Shown here: piece by piece, positions 36,956-50,241 of the stretch
How positions within the stretch are numbered: position 1 is the stretch's first letter
Layout of the letters: each line of letters starts with the position of its first letter
Assembly (NCBI GenBank): GCA_963706685.1
Contig: CAVPMY010000009.1
Location: 62,001-126,000 of the forward strand
Length of the DNA stretch: 64,000 nt
Origin: CADEEN01 sp963706685
Lineage (GTDB): Bacteria > Pseudomonadota > Gammaproteobacteria > Burkholderiales > Burkholderiaceae_C
Reading direction: 5' to 3'
Translations under genes and position numbers: made by a program
Notes under the pieces: generated by a model
Databases searched by the model: none
What the model saw: the letters and a program-made list of their open reading frames with translations, nothing else
Told to the model about the DNA's origin: nothing

Positions 36956-37888
36956 TCACAAAGCCTTGACCATCTCGGGCACCGCCGTGAACAGATCGGC
37001 TTCGAGCCCGTAGTCGGCGACGCTGAAGATCGGTGCCTCGGGGTCCTTGTTGATGCACACGATCACCTTGCTGTCCTTCATGCCGGCCAGATGCTGGATG
37101 GCGCCACTGATGCCACAGGCGATGTAGAGCTGCGGCGCAACGATCTTGCCGGTCTGGCCGACCTGCCAGTCATTGGGCGCATAGCCGGCGTCGACCGCAG
37201 CGCGGCTGGCACCGAGCGCCGCGCCGAGCTTGTCGGCCAATGGGGTGAGCACGGCATTGAACTTGTCGCTGCTGCCCATGGCCCGGCCGCCGCTGACGAT
37301 GATCTTGGCCGCGGTGAGTTCGGGCCGGTCGAGCTTGGCGATCTCGGCGCCGACGAAGCTGCTGCTGCCGCTGTCGGCCACGGCGTCGATCTTCTCGACC
37401 GCGGCACTGCCGCCGTCGGCTGCCGCCGGATCGAAGCCGGTAGTGCGCACGGTGATGACCTTGATCGGGTCGCTGCTCTGCACGGTGGCGATGGCGTTGC
37501 CGGCGTAGATCGGACGCTCGAAGGTGTCGGCGCTGACGATCTTCATGGCGTCGCTGATCTGTGCCACGTCGAGCAGCGCGGCCACGCGCGGGGCAACGTT
37601 CTTGCCGTGCGCGGTTGCCGGGAACAGCAGGTGGCTGTAGTTCTTGGCGACCGCGACGACTTGTGCCGCGACGTTTTCAGCCAATTGCTCGGCGAGGCTG
37701 GCGCCGTCGGCATGCAGCACCTTGGCCACGCCGGCGATCTGGCTGGCGGCCTGGGCGGCGCCGCCGGCATCGGCGCCGGCAATCAGCACATGCACATCAC
37801 CGCCACACTGTGCCGCGGCAGTGACGGTGTTCAAGGTCGCACCCTTCAAGGTGCCGTGATCGTGTTCGGCAATGACGAGGACGCTCAT
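36956..37888 (-). CDS. etfA: Electron transfer flavoprotein alpha subunit
   Basis: FAD-binding subunit of ETF, 310 residues. The C-terminal domain has VVSGGRAMGSSDKF-type residues, the QVGQTGKIVAPQLYIACGIS FAD-binding segment, and NKDPEAPIFSVADYGLEADL. It accepts electrons from acyl-CoA dehydrogenases and hands them to ETF-ubiquinone oxidoreductase. It follows etfB by 1 bp and precedes an acyl-CoA dehydrogenase gene, so donor and carrier are made together. Confidence 0.97.
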   Translation of the reverse strand: MSVLVIAEHDHGTLKGATLNTVTAAAQCGGDVHVLIAGADAGGAAQAASQIAGVAKVLHADGASLAEQLAENVAAQVVAVAKNYSHLLFPATAHGKNVAPRVAALLDVAQISDAMKIVSADTFERPIYAGNAIATVQSSDPIKVITVRTTGFDPAAADGGSAAVEKIDAVADSGSSSFVGAEIAKLDRPELTAAKIIVSGGRAMGSSDKFNAVLTPLADKLGAALGASRAAVDAGYAPNDWQVGQTGKIVAPQLYIACGISGAIQHLAGMKDSKVIVCINKDPEAPIFSVADYGLEADLFTAVPEMVKAL

Positions 37889-37889
37889 G

Positions 37890-38651
37890 TCAAATCACCT
37901 TTGCTTCGTTCTTGAGTTTGTCGACCAGGGTCGCCACGTCGGGCACCTTGACGCCGGCGCCGCGCTTGGGCGGCTCGACCACCTTGAGCGTCTTGATGCG
38001 CGGCGCCACATCGACGCCGAGGTCGGCCGGCTTGACGACATCGAGCTGCTTCTTCTTGGCCTTCATGATGTTGGGCAATGTCACGTAACGCGGCTCGTTC
38101 AAGCGCAGGTCGGTGGTGATCACCGCCGGCAGCGACAGCTTGACCGTCTCCAGGCCGCCATCGACCTCGCGCGTGACGCTGACCTTGCCCCCGGGCATGG
38201 AGCCTTCGACCTCGACCTTCGAGGCAAAGGTGGCTTGCGGCAACCCGGCCAGCGCGGCCAGCATCTGCCCGGTCTGGTTGCAGTCGTCGTCGATGGCTTG
38301 CTTGCCGAGGATGACGAGTCCGGGCTGCTCCTTGTCGAACAGCGCCTTGAGCAGCTTGGCGACCGCCAGCGGCTGCAGCTCGTCGGCGCACTCGACGTGG
38401 ATCGCCCGGTCGGCGCCGATCGCCATGGCCGTGCGCAAGGTTTCCTGGCACTGCGTGACGCCGCAGCTCACCGCAATGACTTCGGTGGCAACTCCCTTCT
38501 CTCTGAGCCGCACCGCCTCTTCGACGGCAATCTCGTCGAAGGGGTTCATGCTCATCTTGACGTTGGCGATATCGACGCCCGAGCCATCGCCCTTGACGCG
38601 CACCTTGACGTTGTAGTCGACGACCCGTTTGACGGGCACCAGAACCTTCAT
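37890..38651 (-). CDS. etfB: Electron transfer flavoprotein beta subunit
   Basis: AMP-binding subunit of ETF, 253 residues. It starts MKVLVPVKRVVDYNVKVRVK, the usual N-terminus, and has the signature VDGGLETVKLSLPAVITTDL near residue 165. First gene of the etfB-etfA-acyl-CoA dehydrogenase set. A Shine-Dalgarno AAGGAG lies about 8 nt before the ATG, in CAACAAGGAGCAAGCCCC. The 89-bp region upstream contains a palindrome at 38725-38736. Confidence 0.97.
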   Translation of the reverse strand: MKVLVPVKRVVDYNVKVRVKGDGSGVDIANVKMSMNPFDEIAVEEAVRLREKGVATEVIAVSCGVTQCQETLRTAMAIGADRAIHVECADELQPLAVAKLLKALFDKEQPGLVILGKQAIDDDCNQTGQMLAALAGLPQATFASKVEVEGSMPGGKVSVTREVDGGLETVKLSLPAVITTDLRLNEPRYVTLPNIMKAKKKQLDVVKPADLGVDVAPRIKTLKVVEPPKRGAGVKVPDVATLVDKLKNEAKVI

Positions 38652-38724
38652 GGGGCTTGCTCCTTGTTGAGTGCTGCGGCGCAGTGCGCCATTAGCGCAC
38701 GGGACCGGCCTGAGACGATAAGGC

Positions 38725-38736
38725 GGACGATCGTTC
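38725..38736. promoter_or_regulatory. Candidate operator upstream of etfB
   Basis: GGACGATCGTTC is an imperfect palindrome with a perfect ACGATCGT centre, set in a locally AT-richer stretch between the transporter stop and etfB. TetR-family regulators of fatty-acid genes in betaproteobacteria use palindromes of this general size. I could not identify matching -35/-10 elements, so this is tentative. Confidence 0.3.
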
Positions 38737-38740
38737 TATC

Positions 38741-40039
38741 TTAGACCGGCTGACCCAAAGCCTGCCTCGAGCCACGCTCGACGTCGACCTTGCGCAGCAG
38801 GAACAGGCCAACGACGAAGAACACCGCCGTCGACGCGATGCCCAAGCGGTGGTTGCCGCCAGTCGCCCAGGTGACGACACCATACGTCAGCGGGCCGACG
38901 ATGGCCGACAGGCGCGTGGCAAAGGTCCACAGGCCGAAAAATTCGGCGAGTTGTTTCGGCGGCGCGAGCAGGCCGGCAATGGCGCGGCCCGCCGACTGGC
39001 TCGAGCCCATGCACAAACCGGCGATCACCGCGGCCACCCAGAACAGCGTCGCCGTCTGCGTCAGCGCGGCCAACGCACACATGACGATCCAGCCGATCAG
39101 CGTCACGGCCAGTGCGCGCTTGTGGCCGGTGCGGTCCTGCCAATAGCCGAAGGCGAACGCGCCGACGGCCGAGGCGATGTTGACGAGAAAGACCAGCATC
39201 ATCGTCTGGGTCTGCTTGAAACCGAGCGCCTGCTCGGCATAGACCGCAGCCAGCGCGATGACGACGCCGATGCCGGCCTGGTAAGCCAGTGCCGTGACCA
39301 GTAACCAGCGGAAATCGCGAAAGCGCTGCGCCTGCTGCCAAGTCGATCGAAGCCGCGCCAGCGAGTCGCGCAAGGTGTGCGCCGCGCCGCCTTGCGGCAG
39401 TGCGCGCTCCTTCAACAACGCGAAGGTCAACAGCGACGCGATGCCGTATACCGCGGCCGTGATCACCATCGTCACCGGCACGAAGGACTCGGCCGTCTGC
39501 CCCTGCCCTTGTGCCCAGATCACATAGGCCAGCGACAAGCCGAGCGACAACATGCCGCCGAAGTAGCCGAAGCTCCAGCCCCAGCCCGAGACCTTGCCCA
39601 TCGCCTCGCGCGTGGCCAGCTCGGGCAGGAAGGCCGCGGTCAGCGCCTCGCCATAAGCGTAGAACAGGTTCGACAGCACGATCGCCACCACCGCCAGGGC
39701 GACGTCGTTGCGGCCGACCCAGAACAGCGCCAGCGTGCTCACTACGCAGGCCGCCGTGGTCAGCATCAACAGCTTCTTCTTGGCCGCACGCAGATCGGCA
39801 TAGGCACCGATCGCCGGCATCGTGAACATGATGATCAGGTTGGACAGCGCCAGCGCCAGCGTCCAGGCCAGCGTGCCCCAATCAGCGCCGTCGGCCACGA
39901 CGCCGACGAAGTAGGCGTTGAAGACCGCGGTCAAGACGACGGTCGTGTAGCCCGAGTTGGCGAAGTCGTACATCGCCCAGCCGAAGACCTCGCGCTTCTT
40001 GACGCCGGGGTTCAGGGCTTGTTGGGCGAACAGGGGCAT
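38741..40039 (-). CDS. UMF1-family MFS transporter
   Basis: Twelve-helix major facilitator of the UMF1 (Atg22-like) family, 432 residues from ATG 40039. The conserved N-terminal FGWAMYDFANSGYTTVVLTA block is diagnostic. Helices can be followed in pairs to about residue 420, with a typical MFS loop in GYWQDRTGHKRALAV. The substrate is unknown. The gene begins 29 nt after tRNA-Leu(TAA) on the same strand, and a longer in-frame start would overlap that tRNA, so the two are probably co-transcribed. Confidence 0.88.
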   Translation of the reverse strand: MPLFAQQALNPGVKKREVFGWAMYDFANSGYTTVVLTAVFNAYFVGVVADGADWGTLAWTLALALSNLIIMFTMPAIGAYADLRAAKKKLLMLTTAACVVSTLALFWVGRNDVALAVVAIVLSNLFYAYGEALTAAFLPELATREAMGKVSGWGWSFGYFGGMLSLGLSLAYVIWAQGQGQTAESFVPVTMVITAAVYGIASLLTFALLKERALPQGGAAHTLRDSLARLRSTWQQAQRFRDFRWLLVTALAYQAGIGVVIALAAVYAEQALGFKQTQTMMLVFLVNIASAVGAFAFGYWQDRTGHKRALAVTLIGWIVMCALAALTQTATLFWVAAVIAGLCMGSSQSAGRAIAGLLAPPKQLAEFFGLWTFATRLSAIVGPLTYGVVTWATGGNHRLGIASTAVFFVVGLFLLRKVDVERGSRQALGQPV

Positions 40040-40068
40040 GCAGGCTTTCGCGTCAGTACGGCAGCGTG

Positions 40069-40158
40069 GTGCCCGGGGCCGGGATCGAACCGGCACGCCC
40101 TCTTTCGAGAAGCGGCGGATTTTAAGTCCGCTGTGTCTGCCTATTTCACCACCCGGGC
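40069..40158 (-). tRNA. tRNA-Leu (anticodon TAA)
   Basis: Class II tRNA of 90 nt with encoded CCA. The acceptor stem pairs GCCCGGG with CCCGGGC. The anticodon stem GCGGA/TCCGC holds the loop CTTAAAA, anticodon TAA for codon UUA, a very rare codon here. A long variable arm and GGTTCGATCCC T-loop are visible. It lies 29 nt upstream of the MFS gene on the same strand. Confidence 0.97.
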
Positions 40159-40216
40159 TGGGCGCGACGCATTGTCAACGAGACTACGATGGCAACCTCG
40201 ACACAAGGAGACGACC

Positions 40217-41746
<1,530 letters not shown>

Positions 41747-41756
41747 GCGCTCGTCG

Positions 41757-41832
41757 CTGTCGAGCATAGCCGGCTCCGTCGCGCGCGCACTCCCCTTCGG
41801 CGGGCGGCGGCTCTCGGCCGCCTGAGGTGGTC
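41757..41832. repeat. Palindromic repeat copy D, between mmsA and the HAD gene
   Basis: GC-rich element with CGCACTCCCCTTCGGCGGG and the inverted repeat GGCGGC...GCCGCC around TCTCGGCC. On the reverse strand of copy B a similar CGCACTCCCC block is followed by a GC-rich hairpin, so B and D look related. It fills the convergent gap between two stop codons and may act as a two-way terminator. Confidence 0.5.
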
Positions 41833-44022
41833 TTATGGCACCGCGGGGGCGCGCCCACCGAAACGCAGCCGCCCGGCCGCGCGCTTGATGCGACCGACCA
41901 GGCGATGCACGCGCGTGGGCGGCACCTCGTCGAGCGGCGTCGAGCGGATCAGCGCCCGCAACCACGGCTGCCGCGCGTTGTGCAACGCCATCGCGACGCA
42001 GCCGGTCAGACCGACCTCTTCCCTGCGCCGCCCGGATTGCAGCAGCGCCACGCGCAGCGGCAGGTTCACGACCGCAAACGGTCGCACATCTGCCGACTCG
42101 AAAGACAAGGCGCAGTACGGGATCGTGCCGATGGCCCGGGACTCTTCGCGCGTCGGCGACTCGACGAGCCTGTTCAACGCGGCGACGACCGTCGCGTGCG
42201 GCAGCCGCGGCAAGGTCTCGGTGGGCCAGGCCGCGTAGTCTTCGACGTAGCGCAGCGCCTGCGACTGCAGCATGCGGATGCGCTCATCGACTGCCGGTCC
42301 CGATGAGGCGAACCTCGGCTCGATCTCACCCCGTGGACCACGGCGCTCGAAACCCAGCAGCGGCGGCTGGTCGGTCGACAGGAACAGCTCCAGCAGTCGC
42401 GCAAGTTCGGTGAACGTGCGCGTGCGCTCGATGCCCTCGCCTTCGTGGTGCAGGTAAGCGATGGCCGAGACCAACCCGGACTGCCTGGCGTTGCAGCCAC
42501 GCGCCGCGCCGAGGTAGTACGCCGTCACCGGCGCCGCCGAGCTGGTTCGAATCAAAGTGCTCAGCTGCGCCAGTCCGCTGCCGTGCCAGCCGCAATCGAC
42601 GAAGGCGATCGACGCCTGGTCGAACAGGCCTTCCTGCCGCATGTAGCCCAGGAAGTTCTCGCGCTCGGCATCGAGCCCGCGCGCCAACTCGTCGACCCTG
42701 GACTCCAGATAGGTCAGGAACGCCTCGCGGCGCCGGCGGGCATATGCGCTCTCGTCCAGAGAGTCGATGCGCTCGTCGAGGTCGCCCAGGCCGTGCTCGG
42801 CTGCAACCTCGGCGCCAGGCTCGCCCAGGCCGAGGAAGTACAGGTACTGGCGCAATGACGCCGTCTCGCCGGCGAACAGGAAGTGCCTGTCCAGACACGT
42901 TCTCACGTCGCGATCGAAGACGGCCGGCAGCAGCGCGCGACGCGACGACATGAAGTAGCGATCCTGGCACGGCGACCGCTCGCGCGCGGCGACGATGCGA
43001 AACGCCTGCTGCAGCAGCCAGCCGTCGCGCGAGACGAAGTACAGCATGCGGTGGCCGCGCTCGGATGCGTGCTCGACCAGCCACTTCGAGAAGCCGGCCA
43101 GGATCGGCCCGAGGACCAGATACCCCACCTGCGCCGCGACCTCCATCGCCGCGGCGGCGCCGTCGCCGGCCGTCTTGCCGGCCGACAGGCCAAGGTCGTG
43201 TCGCTGCAGCTCGAAGCGCTTGGCCAGGGCGTGGTAGGCCACGTCACCAGCGCCGCGCGCCGGCGGTGCGCCCACGTGCAGGGGCGCCGTCGCTGCCCGC
43301 GTGGCGGTCTCGTGACCAGCCACGTGCGCACGCCACAGTTGCTCTGCATTGGCGCATCGCAGGGCGCGCAAGCCCCGCTGGCGCGCCTGCACGATGTCCG
43401 AGTGCAAGTTGTCGCCGATGTGCAGGATGCGTTGCGGGCGCGTCGACAGCTCGCTCAGCATGTGATCGAACAGCCGTCCAGACGCCTTGTTCAGGCCGAT
43501 TGCGCAACTGACGAACAGCCGATGTGGACCGCCGTAGCCGCTGCGCTCGAGCACTCGCTCGATGTGCTGCGCAGGCAGGTAGATGTCGGTGGCAAAAGCC
43601 AGCCGCTTGCCTCGGCGCATTGCCTCGTCGTAGACCAGCCGGGCGGCCGGATTGGGCATGGTGACGGCCAGCTCGGTGTCGAGTTCGGCGGCTTGCAGCC
43701 GATGACGGTGATGCGCCCAGGCGGGGTGGCGCCGTATCAGTGCGTCGTAGATGCCTTCCAGCGTGACCTCATGGCTGCGATCGTGCCGCCAGACCGCACG
43801 CACCAGTGCCAGCTCGGCTTCGAATCGCGCCGTTGCGAATCCCTCGAAACAGTGGCCGTGCTCGAGCAGCAGTCGCTGCTCCACCAGAACGAACACATCG
43901 CGGGGTTCGAACACCGAACGCAGCAGCGCCGTGTCGTAGACATCGAGCGACAGCACGTCGAAGTCGTCCCAGCACTGCTCGATCAGCGCCCAGGCGCGCG
44001 AGTCACCCGACCAGTGGCTCAT
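41833..44022 (-). CDS. Lone HAD-superfamily protein with C-terminal domain of surface-polysaccharide type (COG5610-like)
   Basis: A 729-residue protein. The N-terminal part is a HAD phosphatase-like domain: motif I DVYDT at residues 27-31, a Thr/Asp region FATDIYLP (motif II), Lys in GLNKASGRLFDHML (motif III) and HIGDNLHSDI (motif IV). The rest (about 280-729) is a separate domain with MLYFVSRDGWLLQQAF and FVDCGWHGSGLAQL, a layout I associate with predicted hydrolases in polysaccharide gene clusters. No glycosyltransferase gene is nearby. It begins 20 nt after tRNA-Cys on the same strand, so its expression probably depends on the tRNA-Gly-Cys transcript. Function unknown; possibly acquired next to tRNA genes. 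Confidence 0.75.
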   Translation of the reverse strand: MSHWSGDSRAWALIEQCWDDFDVLSLDVYDTALLRSVFEPRDVFVLVEQRLLLEHGHCFEGFATARFEAELALVRAVWRHDRSHEVTLEGIYDALIRRHPAWAHHRHRLQAAELDTELAVTMPNPAARLVYDEAMRRGKRLAFATDIYLPAQHIERVLERSGYGGPHRLFVSCAIGLNKASGRLFDHMLSELSTRPQRILHIGDNLHSDIVQARQRGLRALRCANAEQLWRAHVAGHETATRAATAPLHVGAPPARGAGDVAYHALAKRFELQRHDLGLSAGKTAGDGAAAAMEVAAQVGYLVLGPILAGFSKWLVEHASERGHRMLYFVSRDGWLLQQAFRIVAARERSPCQDRYFMSSRRALLPAVFDRDVRTCLDRHFLFAGETASLRQYLYFLGLGEPGAEVAAEHGLGDLDERIDSLDESAYARRRREAFLTYLESRVDELARGLDAERENFLGYMRQEGLFDQASIAFVDCGWHGSGLAQLSTLIRTSSAAPVTAYYLGAARGCNARQSGLVSAIAYLHHEGEGIERTRTFTELARLLELFLSTDQPPLLGFERRGPRGEIEPRFASSGPAVDERIRMLQSQALRYVEDYAAWPTETLPRLPHATVVAALNRLVESPTREESRAIGTIPYCALSFESADVRPFAVVNLPLRVALLQSGRRREEVGLTGCVAMALHNARQPWLRALIRSTPLDEVPPTRVHRLVGRIKRAAGRLRFGGRAPAVP

Positions 44023-44042
44023 GACGCTGTGCCTGCGAAGGA

Positions 44043-44116
44043 TGGAGGCGCGGGCCGGAGTCGAACCGGCCTGGACGGATTTGCAATCCGCTGCATAACC
44101 GCTTTGCTACCGCGCC
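44043..44116 (-). tRNA. tRNA-Cys (anticodon GCA)
   Basis: 74 nt with encoded CCA. Acceptor GGCGCGG pairs with CCGCGCC, discriminator T. The anticodon arm CGGAT-TGCAA-ATCCG gives anticodon GCA. T-loop GGTTCGACTCC is present. It lies downstream of tRNA-Gly on the same strand with a hairpin between, and the HAD gene starts 20 nt after its CCA. Confidence 0.97.
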
Positions 44117-44125
44117 GACGGTGAA

Positions 44126-44153
44126 CAGAAAACAAGGCCCTGCCGGGCCTTGT
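44126..44153 (-). terminator. Hairpin with T-run between tRNA-Gly and tRNA-Cys
   Basis: On the minus strand ACAAGGCCC-GGCA-GGGCCTTGT is followed by TTTTCTGTTC. This looks like a Rho-independent terminator for tRNA-Gly, yet only 14 bp separate it from the tRNA-Cys 5' end, too little for a second promoter. It is therefore more likely a leaky terminator or processing signal. Confidence 0.6.
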
Positions 44154-44166
44154 CCTTGTGTTCTTT

Positions 44167-44242
44167 TGGAGCGGGAGAAGAGTCTCGAACTCTCGACCTC
44201 AACCTTGGCAAGGTTGCGCTCTACCAACTGAGCTACTCCCGC
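44167..44242 (-). tRNA. tRNA-Gly (anticodon GCC)
   Basis: 76 nt with encoded CCA. Acceptor GCGGGAG pairs with CTCCCGC. Anticodon stem CAACC/GGTTG with loop TTGCCAA gives anticodon GCC. D-loop AGCTCAGTTGGTAGAGC and T-loop AGTTCGAGACT are standard. A consensus -10 lies just upstream. Confidence 0.97.
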
Positions 44243-44253
44243 GAGAGGGCCAA

Positions 44254-44259
44254 ATTATA
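44254..44259 (-). promoter_or_regulatory. -10 element of the tRNA-Gly/tRNA-Cys promoter
   Basis: Consensus TATAAT on the minus strand, 11 bp upstream of the tRNA-Gly 5' end, followed by a GC-rich discriminator typical of stringently controlled tRNA promoters. The -35 region is not clear. Transcription would start near 44247 and could run through both tRNAs into the HAD gene. Confidence 0.55.
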
Positions 44260-44289
44260 GCCAGACTTTCCGGCCTCGCTGTGTTGAGG

Positions 44290-46716
<2,427 letters not shown>

Positions 46717-46742
46717 GGTGAGAACCTCTCTTTCTCAGGCCC

Positions 46743-46770
46743 ACATGAAGCCCGAGAGTTCAATTTCAAG
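46743..46770 (-). promoter_or_regulatory. Heat-shock (sigma-32-like) promoter of lon
   Basis: On the minus strand a perfect CTTGAAA (46764-46770) is followed after 13 bp by CTTCATGT (46743-46750), 6 of 8 matches to the RpoH -10 consensus CCCCATNT. Spacing and position, about 20 nt upstream of the lon Shine-Dalgarno, are as expected. lon is a known RpoH target in E. coli. Confidence 0.65.
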
Positions 46771-48036
<1,266 letters not shown>

Positions 48037-48062
48037 GGGTTCGCCTAGTGAAGCCTCAGCCG

Positions 48063-48090
48063 ATCATAGTGCAAGCCACCGGGCTGCCAA
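48063..48090 (-). promoter_or_regulatory. Sigma-70 promoter of clpX
   Basis: On the minus strand TTGGCA (48085-48090), 16-bp spacer, TATGAT (48063-48068): five of six matches in both hexamers. The start of transcription would be near 48056, 20 nt before the ATG. It separates clpX from clpP, which is 123 bp upstream. Confidence 0.7.
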
Positions 48091-48159
48091 GTCGCGGAAA
48101 AACACCCCTTTTCGTGGCGCGGATCACAACTTGTCGGACGGCGGTGTCCTACGCACCGG

Positions 48160-48765
48160 TTACCTTTTCTCGATCACCTGATCGATCAGGCCGTAGTCCC
48201 TGGCCTCGGGCGCGGACATGAAGTAGTCGCGCTCGCTGTCGAGCTTGATCTTGTCCAGATTTTGGCCAGTGCGCTCGGCCAGGATCTGGTTGAGCGTCTC
48301 GCGAAGCCTGAGGATCTCGCGGGCCTGGATTTCGATGTCCGAAGCCTGGCCCTGTGCGCCACCCGACGGCTGGTGGATCATGATGCGCGAATTGGGCAGC
48401 GCCAGGCGCTTGCCCTTGGTGCCCGCGGCCAGCAGGAAGGCACCCATGCTCGCCGCCATGCCCATGCACAGCGTGGACACATCGGGCTTGATGAACTGCA
48501 TCGTGTCGTAGACCGACAGGCCCGCGCTGACGCTGCCGCCAGGCGAGTTGATGTAGAGGAAGATCTCCTTGTCCGGGTTCTCGCTCTCCAGGAACAGCAT
48601 CTGCGCAACGACGACGTTGGCCGTCTGGTCGTTCACCGGGCCGACCAGAAAGACGATGCGCTCGCGCAGCAGCCGCGAGTAGATGTCGTAGGCGCGCTCA
48701 CCGCGGCCCGATTGCTCGATGACCATGGGCACGAGGCCCAGTCCTTGTGTGTCCAGCGCGCTCAT
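48160..48765 (-). CDS. clpP: ATP-dependent Clp protease proteolytic subunit
   Basis: Tetradecameric serine protease chamber, 201 residues. The catalytic Ser lies in GMAASMGAFLL and His in RIMIHQPSGG; the Asp follows later. The N-terminal propeptide is short. It lies 22 bp after tig and upstream of clpX, giving the common tig-clpP-clpX-lon order. Confidence 0.98.
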   Translation of the reverse strand: MSALDTQGLGLVPMVIEQSGRGERAYDIYSRLLRERIVFLVGPVNDQTANVVVAQMLFLESENPDKEIFLYINSPGGSVSAGLSVYDTMQFIKPDVSTLCMGMAASMGAFLLAAGTKGKRLALPNSRIMIHQPSGGAQGQASDIEIQAREILRLRETLNQILAERTGQNLDKIKLDSERDYFMSAPEARDYGLIDQVIEKR

Positions 48766-48787
48766 CGAATTCCTTTGTGTTGCCGCG

Positions 48788-50095
48788 TCAGGCCGTCATC
48801 AGTTCGTCGAACGGCAGCGACTTGTCAGTGACCTTGGCCTGACCGAGTACGTGCGTCGTGACATTGCTCTCGATGACGATCGCTTCGACCTCGGCCATGC
48901 GCTGGCGGTCAGAAAGATACCAGCGCATCACTTCGGCCGGTTTCTCGTAGCTCTGGCTCATCTCCTCGATGTGCGCCTGCAATTGCTCGGGCTTGGCTTG
49001 CAGGTTGGCACTGCGCACCAGCTCCGCCACCACCAGGCCTAGGCGCACGCGCCGTTCGGCCTGGTCCTTGAACAGCTCGGGCGGAATCGGCGCCTTTTCG
49101 GCGTCCTTGACGCCGCGCTGTTTCAGGTCGGCACGGGCCGACTCGATCAATCGTTCGGTTTCGCCTTCGACCAGGGCAGTGGGCACATCCAGCTCGGCAG
49201 CGCTGACAAGCGCATCCATCACCGCGGCCTTGTTGCGCGACAGCACGCGGAACTTGACCTCGCGTTCGAGGTTCTTCTTCACATCGTCGCGCAGCGCCTC
49301 GACTGTCGCCCCCTTGATGCCGAGCGTCTTGACGAAGGCTTCGTTGATTTCGGGCAGGTGCTGGGCTTCGATCTTCTTCATCGTCACCAGGAAGTCGGCT
49401 TCCTTGCCAGCCACGTCTTGCCCCTGGTAGTCGGCGGGAAACGCCACCGGGAAAGTCTTGCTGTCCCCGGCCTTCATGCCGCGCACGCCCTGGTCGAACT
49501 GCGGCAGCATCTGGCCTTCGCCGACGATGAACTGGAAGGCGTCGGCCTTGCCGCCCGCAAAGGGCTCGCCGTCGATCTTGCCTTCGAAGTCGATCGTCAC
49601 GCGGTCGGTCTCGGCAGCGCCTTCGGTTGCCGGCCGCTGGGCGAAGGTGCGGCGCTGCTTGCGCAATATGTCCACGGTCTTGTCGATGGCTGCCTCGGTC
49701 ACTTCTGTCGACACGCGCTCGACCGAAACGGCAGACAGGTCACCGATCTTGACGTCCGGATAGACCTCGAAGGTGGCGTCGAAGGCCATCTGGCCATCGG
49801 CCGATTCGTCCTTCTGCGTGATCTTGGGCATGCCGGCAACGCGCAGCTTGGCTTCGTTGGCGGCGCTGTTGAAGGCCTCGCCGACCTTGTCGTTCATGAC
49901 CTCGTATTGCACCGAATAGCCATAGCGCTGAGCAACCACGCTCATCGGCACCTTGCCGGGGCGAAAGCCGTCGGCACGCACTGTGCGGGCGAGCTTTTTG
50001 AGGCGGGTCTGCACCTCGCCGCTGATGCTTTCGACCGGCAGGGTCAGCGTGATGCGGCGTTGCAGCTTCTCGAGGGTTTCAATTTGGACCGTCAT
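48788..50095 (-). CDS. tig: Trigger factor
   Basis: Ribosome-bound chaperone and peptidyl-prolyl isomerase, 435 residues from ATG 50095 (MTVQIETLEKLQRRITLTLP). The ribosome-docking signature GFRPGKVP is at about residue 44. The FKBP-like domain (about 150-245) contains DRVTIDFEGKIDGEPFAGGK. The C-terminal helical arms follow. The open frame continues upstream through tRNA-Leu(TAG), which is not coding. The tRNA ends 33 nt before the ATG; no clear Shine-Dalgarno is seen. Confidence 0.97.
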   Translation of the reverse strand: MTVQIETLEKLQRRITLTLPVESISGEVQTRLKKLARTVRADGFRPGKVPMSVVAQRYGYSVQYEVMNDKVGEAFNSAANEAKLRVAGMPKITQKDESADGQMAFDATFEVYPDVKIGDLSAVSVERVSTEVTEAAIDKTVDILRKQRRTFAQRPATEGAAETDRVTIDFEGKIDGEPFAGGKADAFQFIVGEGQMLPQFDQGVRGMKAGDSKTFPVAFPADYQGQDVAGKEADFLVTMKKIEAQHLPEINEAFVKTLGIKGATVEALRDDVKKNLEREVKFRVLSRNKAAVMDALVSAAELDVPTALVEGETERLIESARADLKQRGVKDAEKAPIPPELFKDQAERRVRLGLVVAELVRSANLQAKPEQLQAHIEEMSQSYEKPAEVMRWYLSDRQRMAEVEAIVIESNVTTHVLGQAKVTDKSLPFDELMTA

Positions 50096-50128
50096 GGCAA
50101 TGCTCAAGGAGGAATCGGAATGAATGCA

Positions 50129-50215
50129 TGGTGCGCGGGGGGGGACTCGAACCCCCACGCCGGTGAGGGCGTCAGGACCTAAACCTGGTGCGTCTACCAA
50201 TTTCGCCACCCGCGC
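50129..50215 (-). tRNA. tRNA-Leu (anticodon TAG)
   Basis: Class II tRNA of 87 nt with encoded CCA. Acceptor GCGCGGG pairs with CCCGCGC. The anticodon loop TTTAGGT gives anticodon TAG for CUA and related leucine codons. The outermost pair of the anticodon stem is a C-A mismatch. It lies 33 nt upstream of tig on the same strand with no terminator between, so tig is probably made from a tRNA-mRNA transcript. Confidence 0.96.
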
Positions 50216-50241
50216 GGTTTGGTGGCGCTGAACCTGTGAGT

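Noticed and set aside
40173..40178. TTGACA on the minus strand just before tRNA-Leu(TAA)
   Set aside because: A -10 at normal spacing would fall inside the tRNA, so it cannot drive the complete tRNA.
39377..40216. N-terminal extension of mmsA by 280 codons
   Set aside because: It crosses tRNA-Leu(TAA) and the MFS gene in antisense; the ATG at 40217 has a good Shine-Dalgarno.
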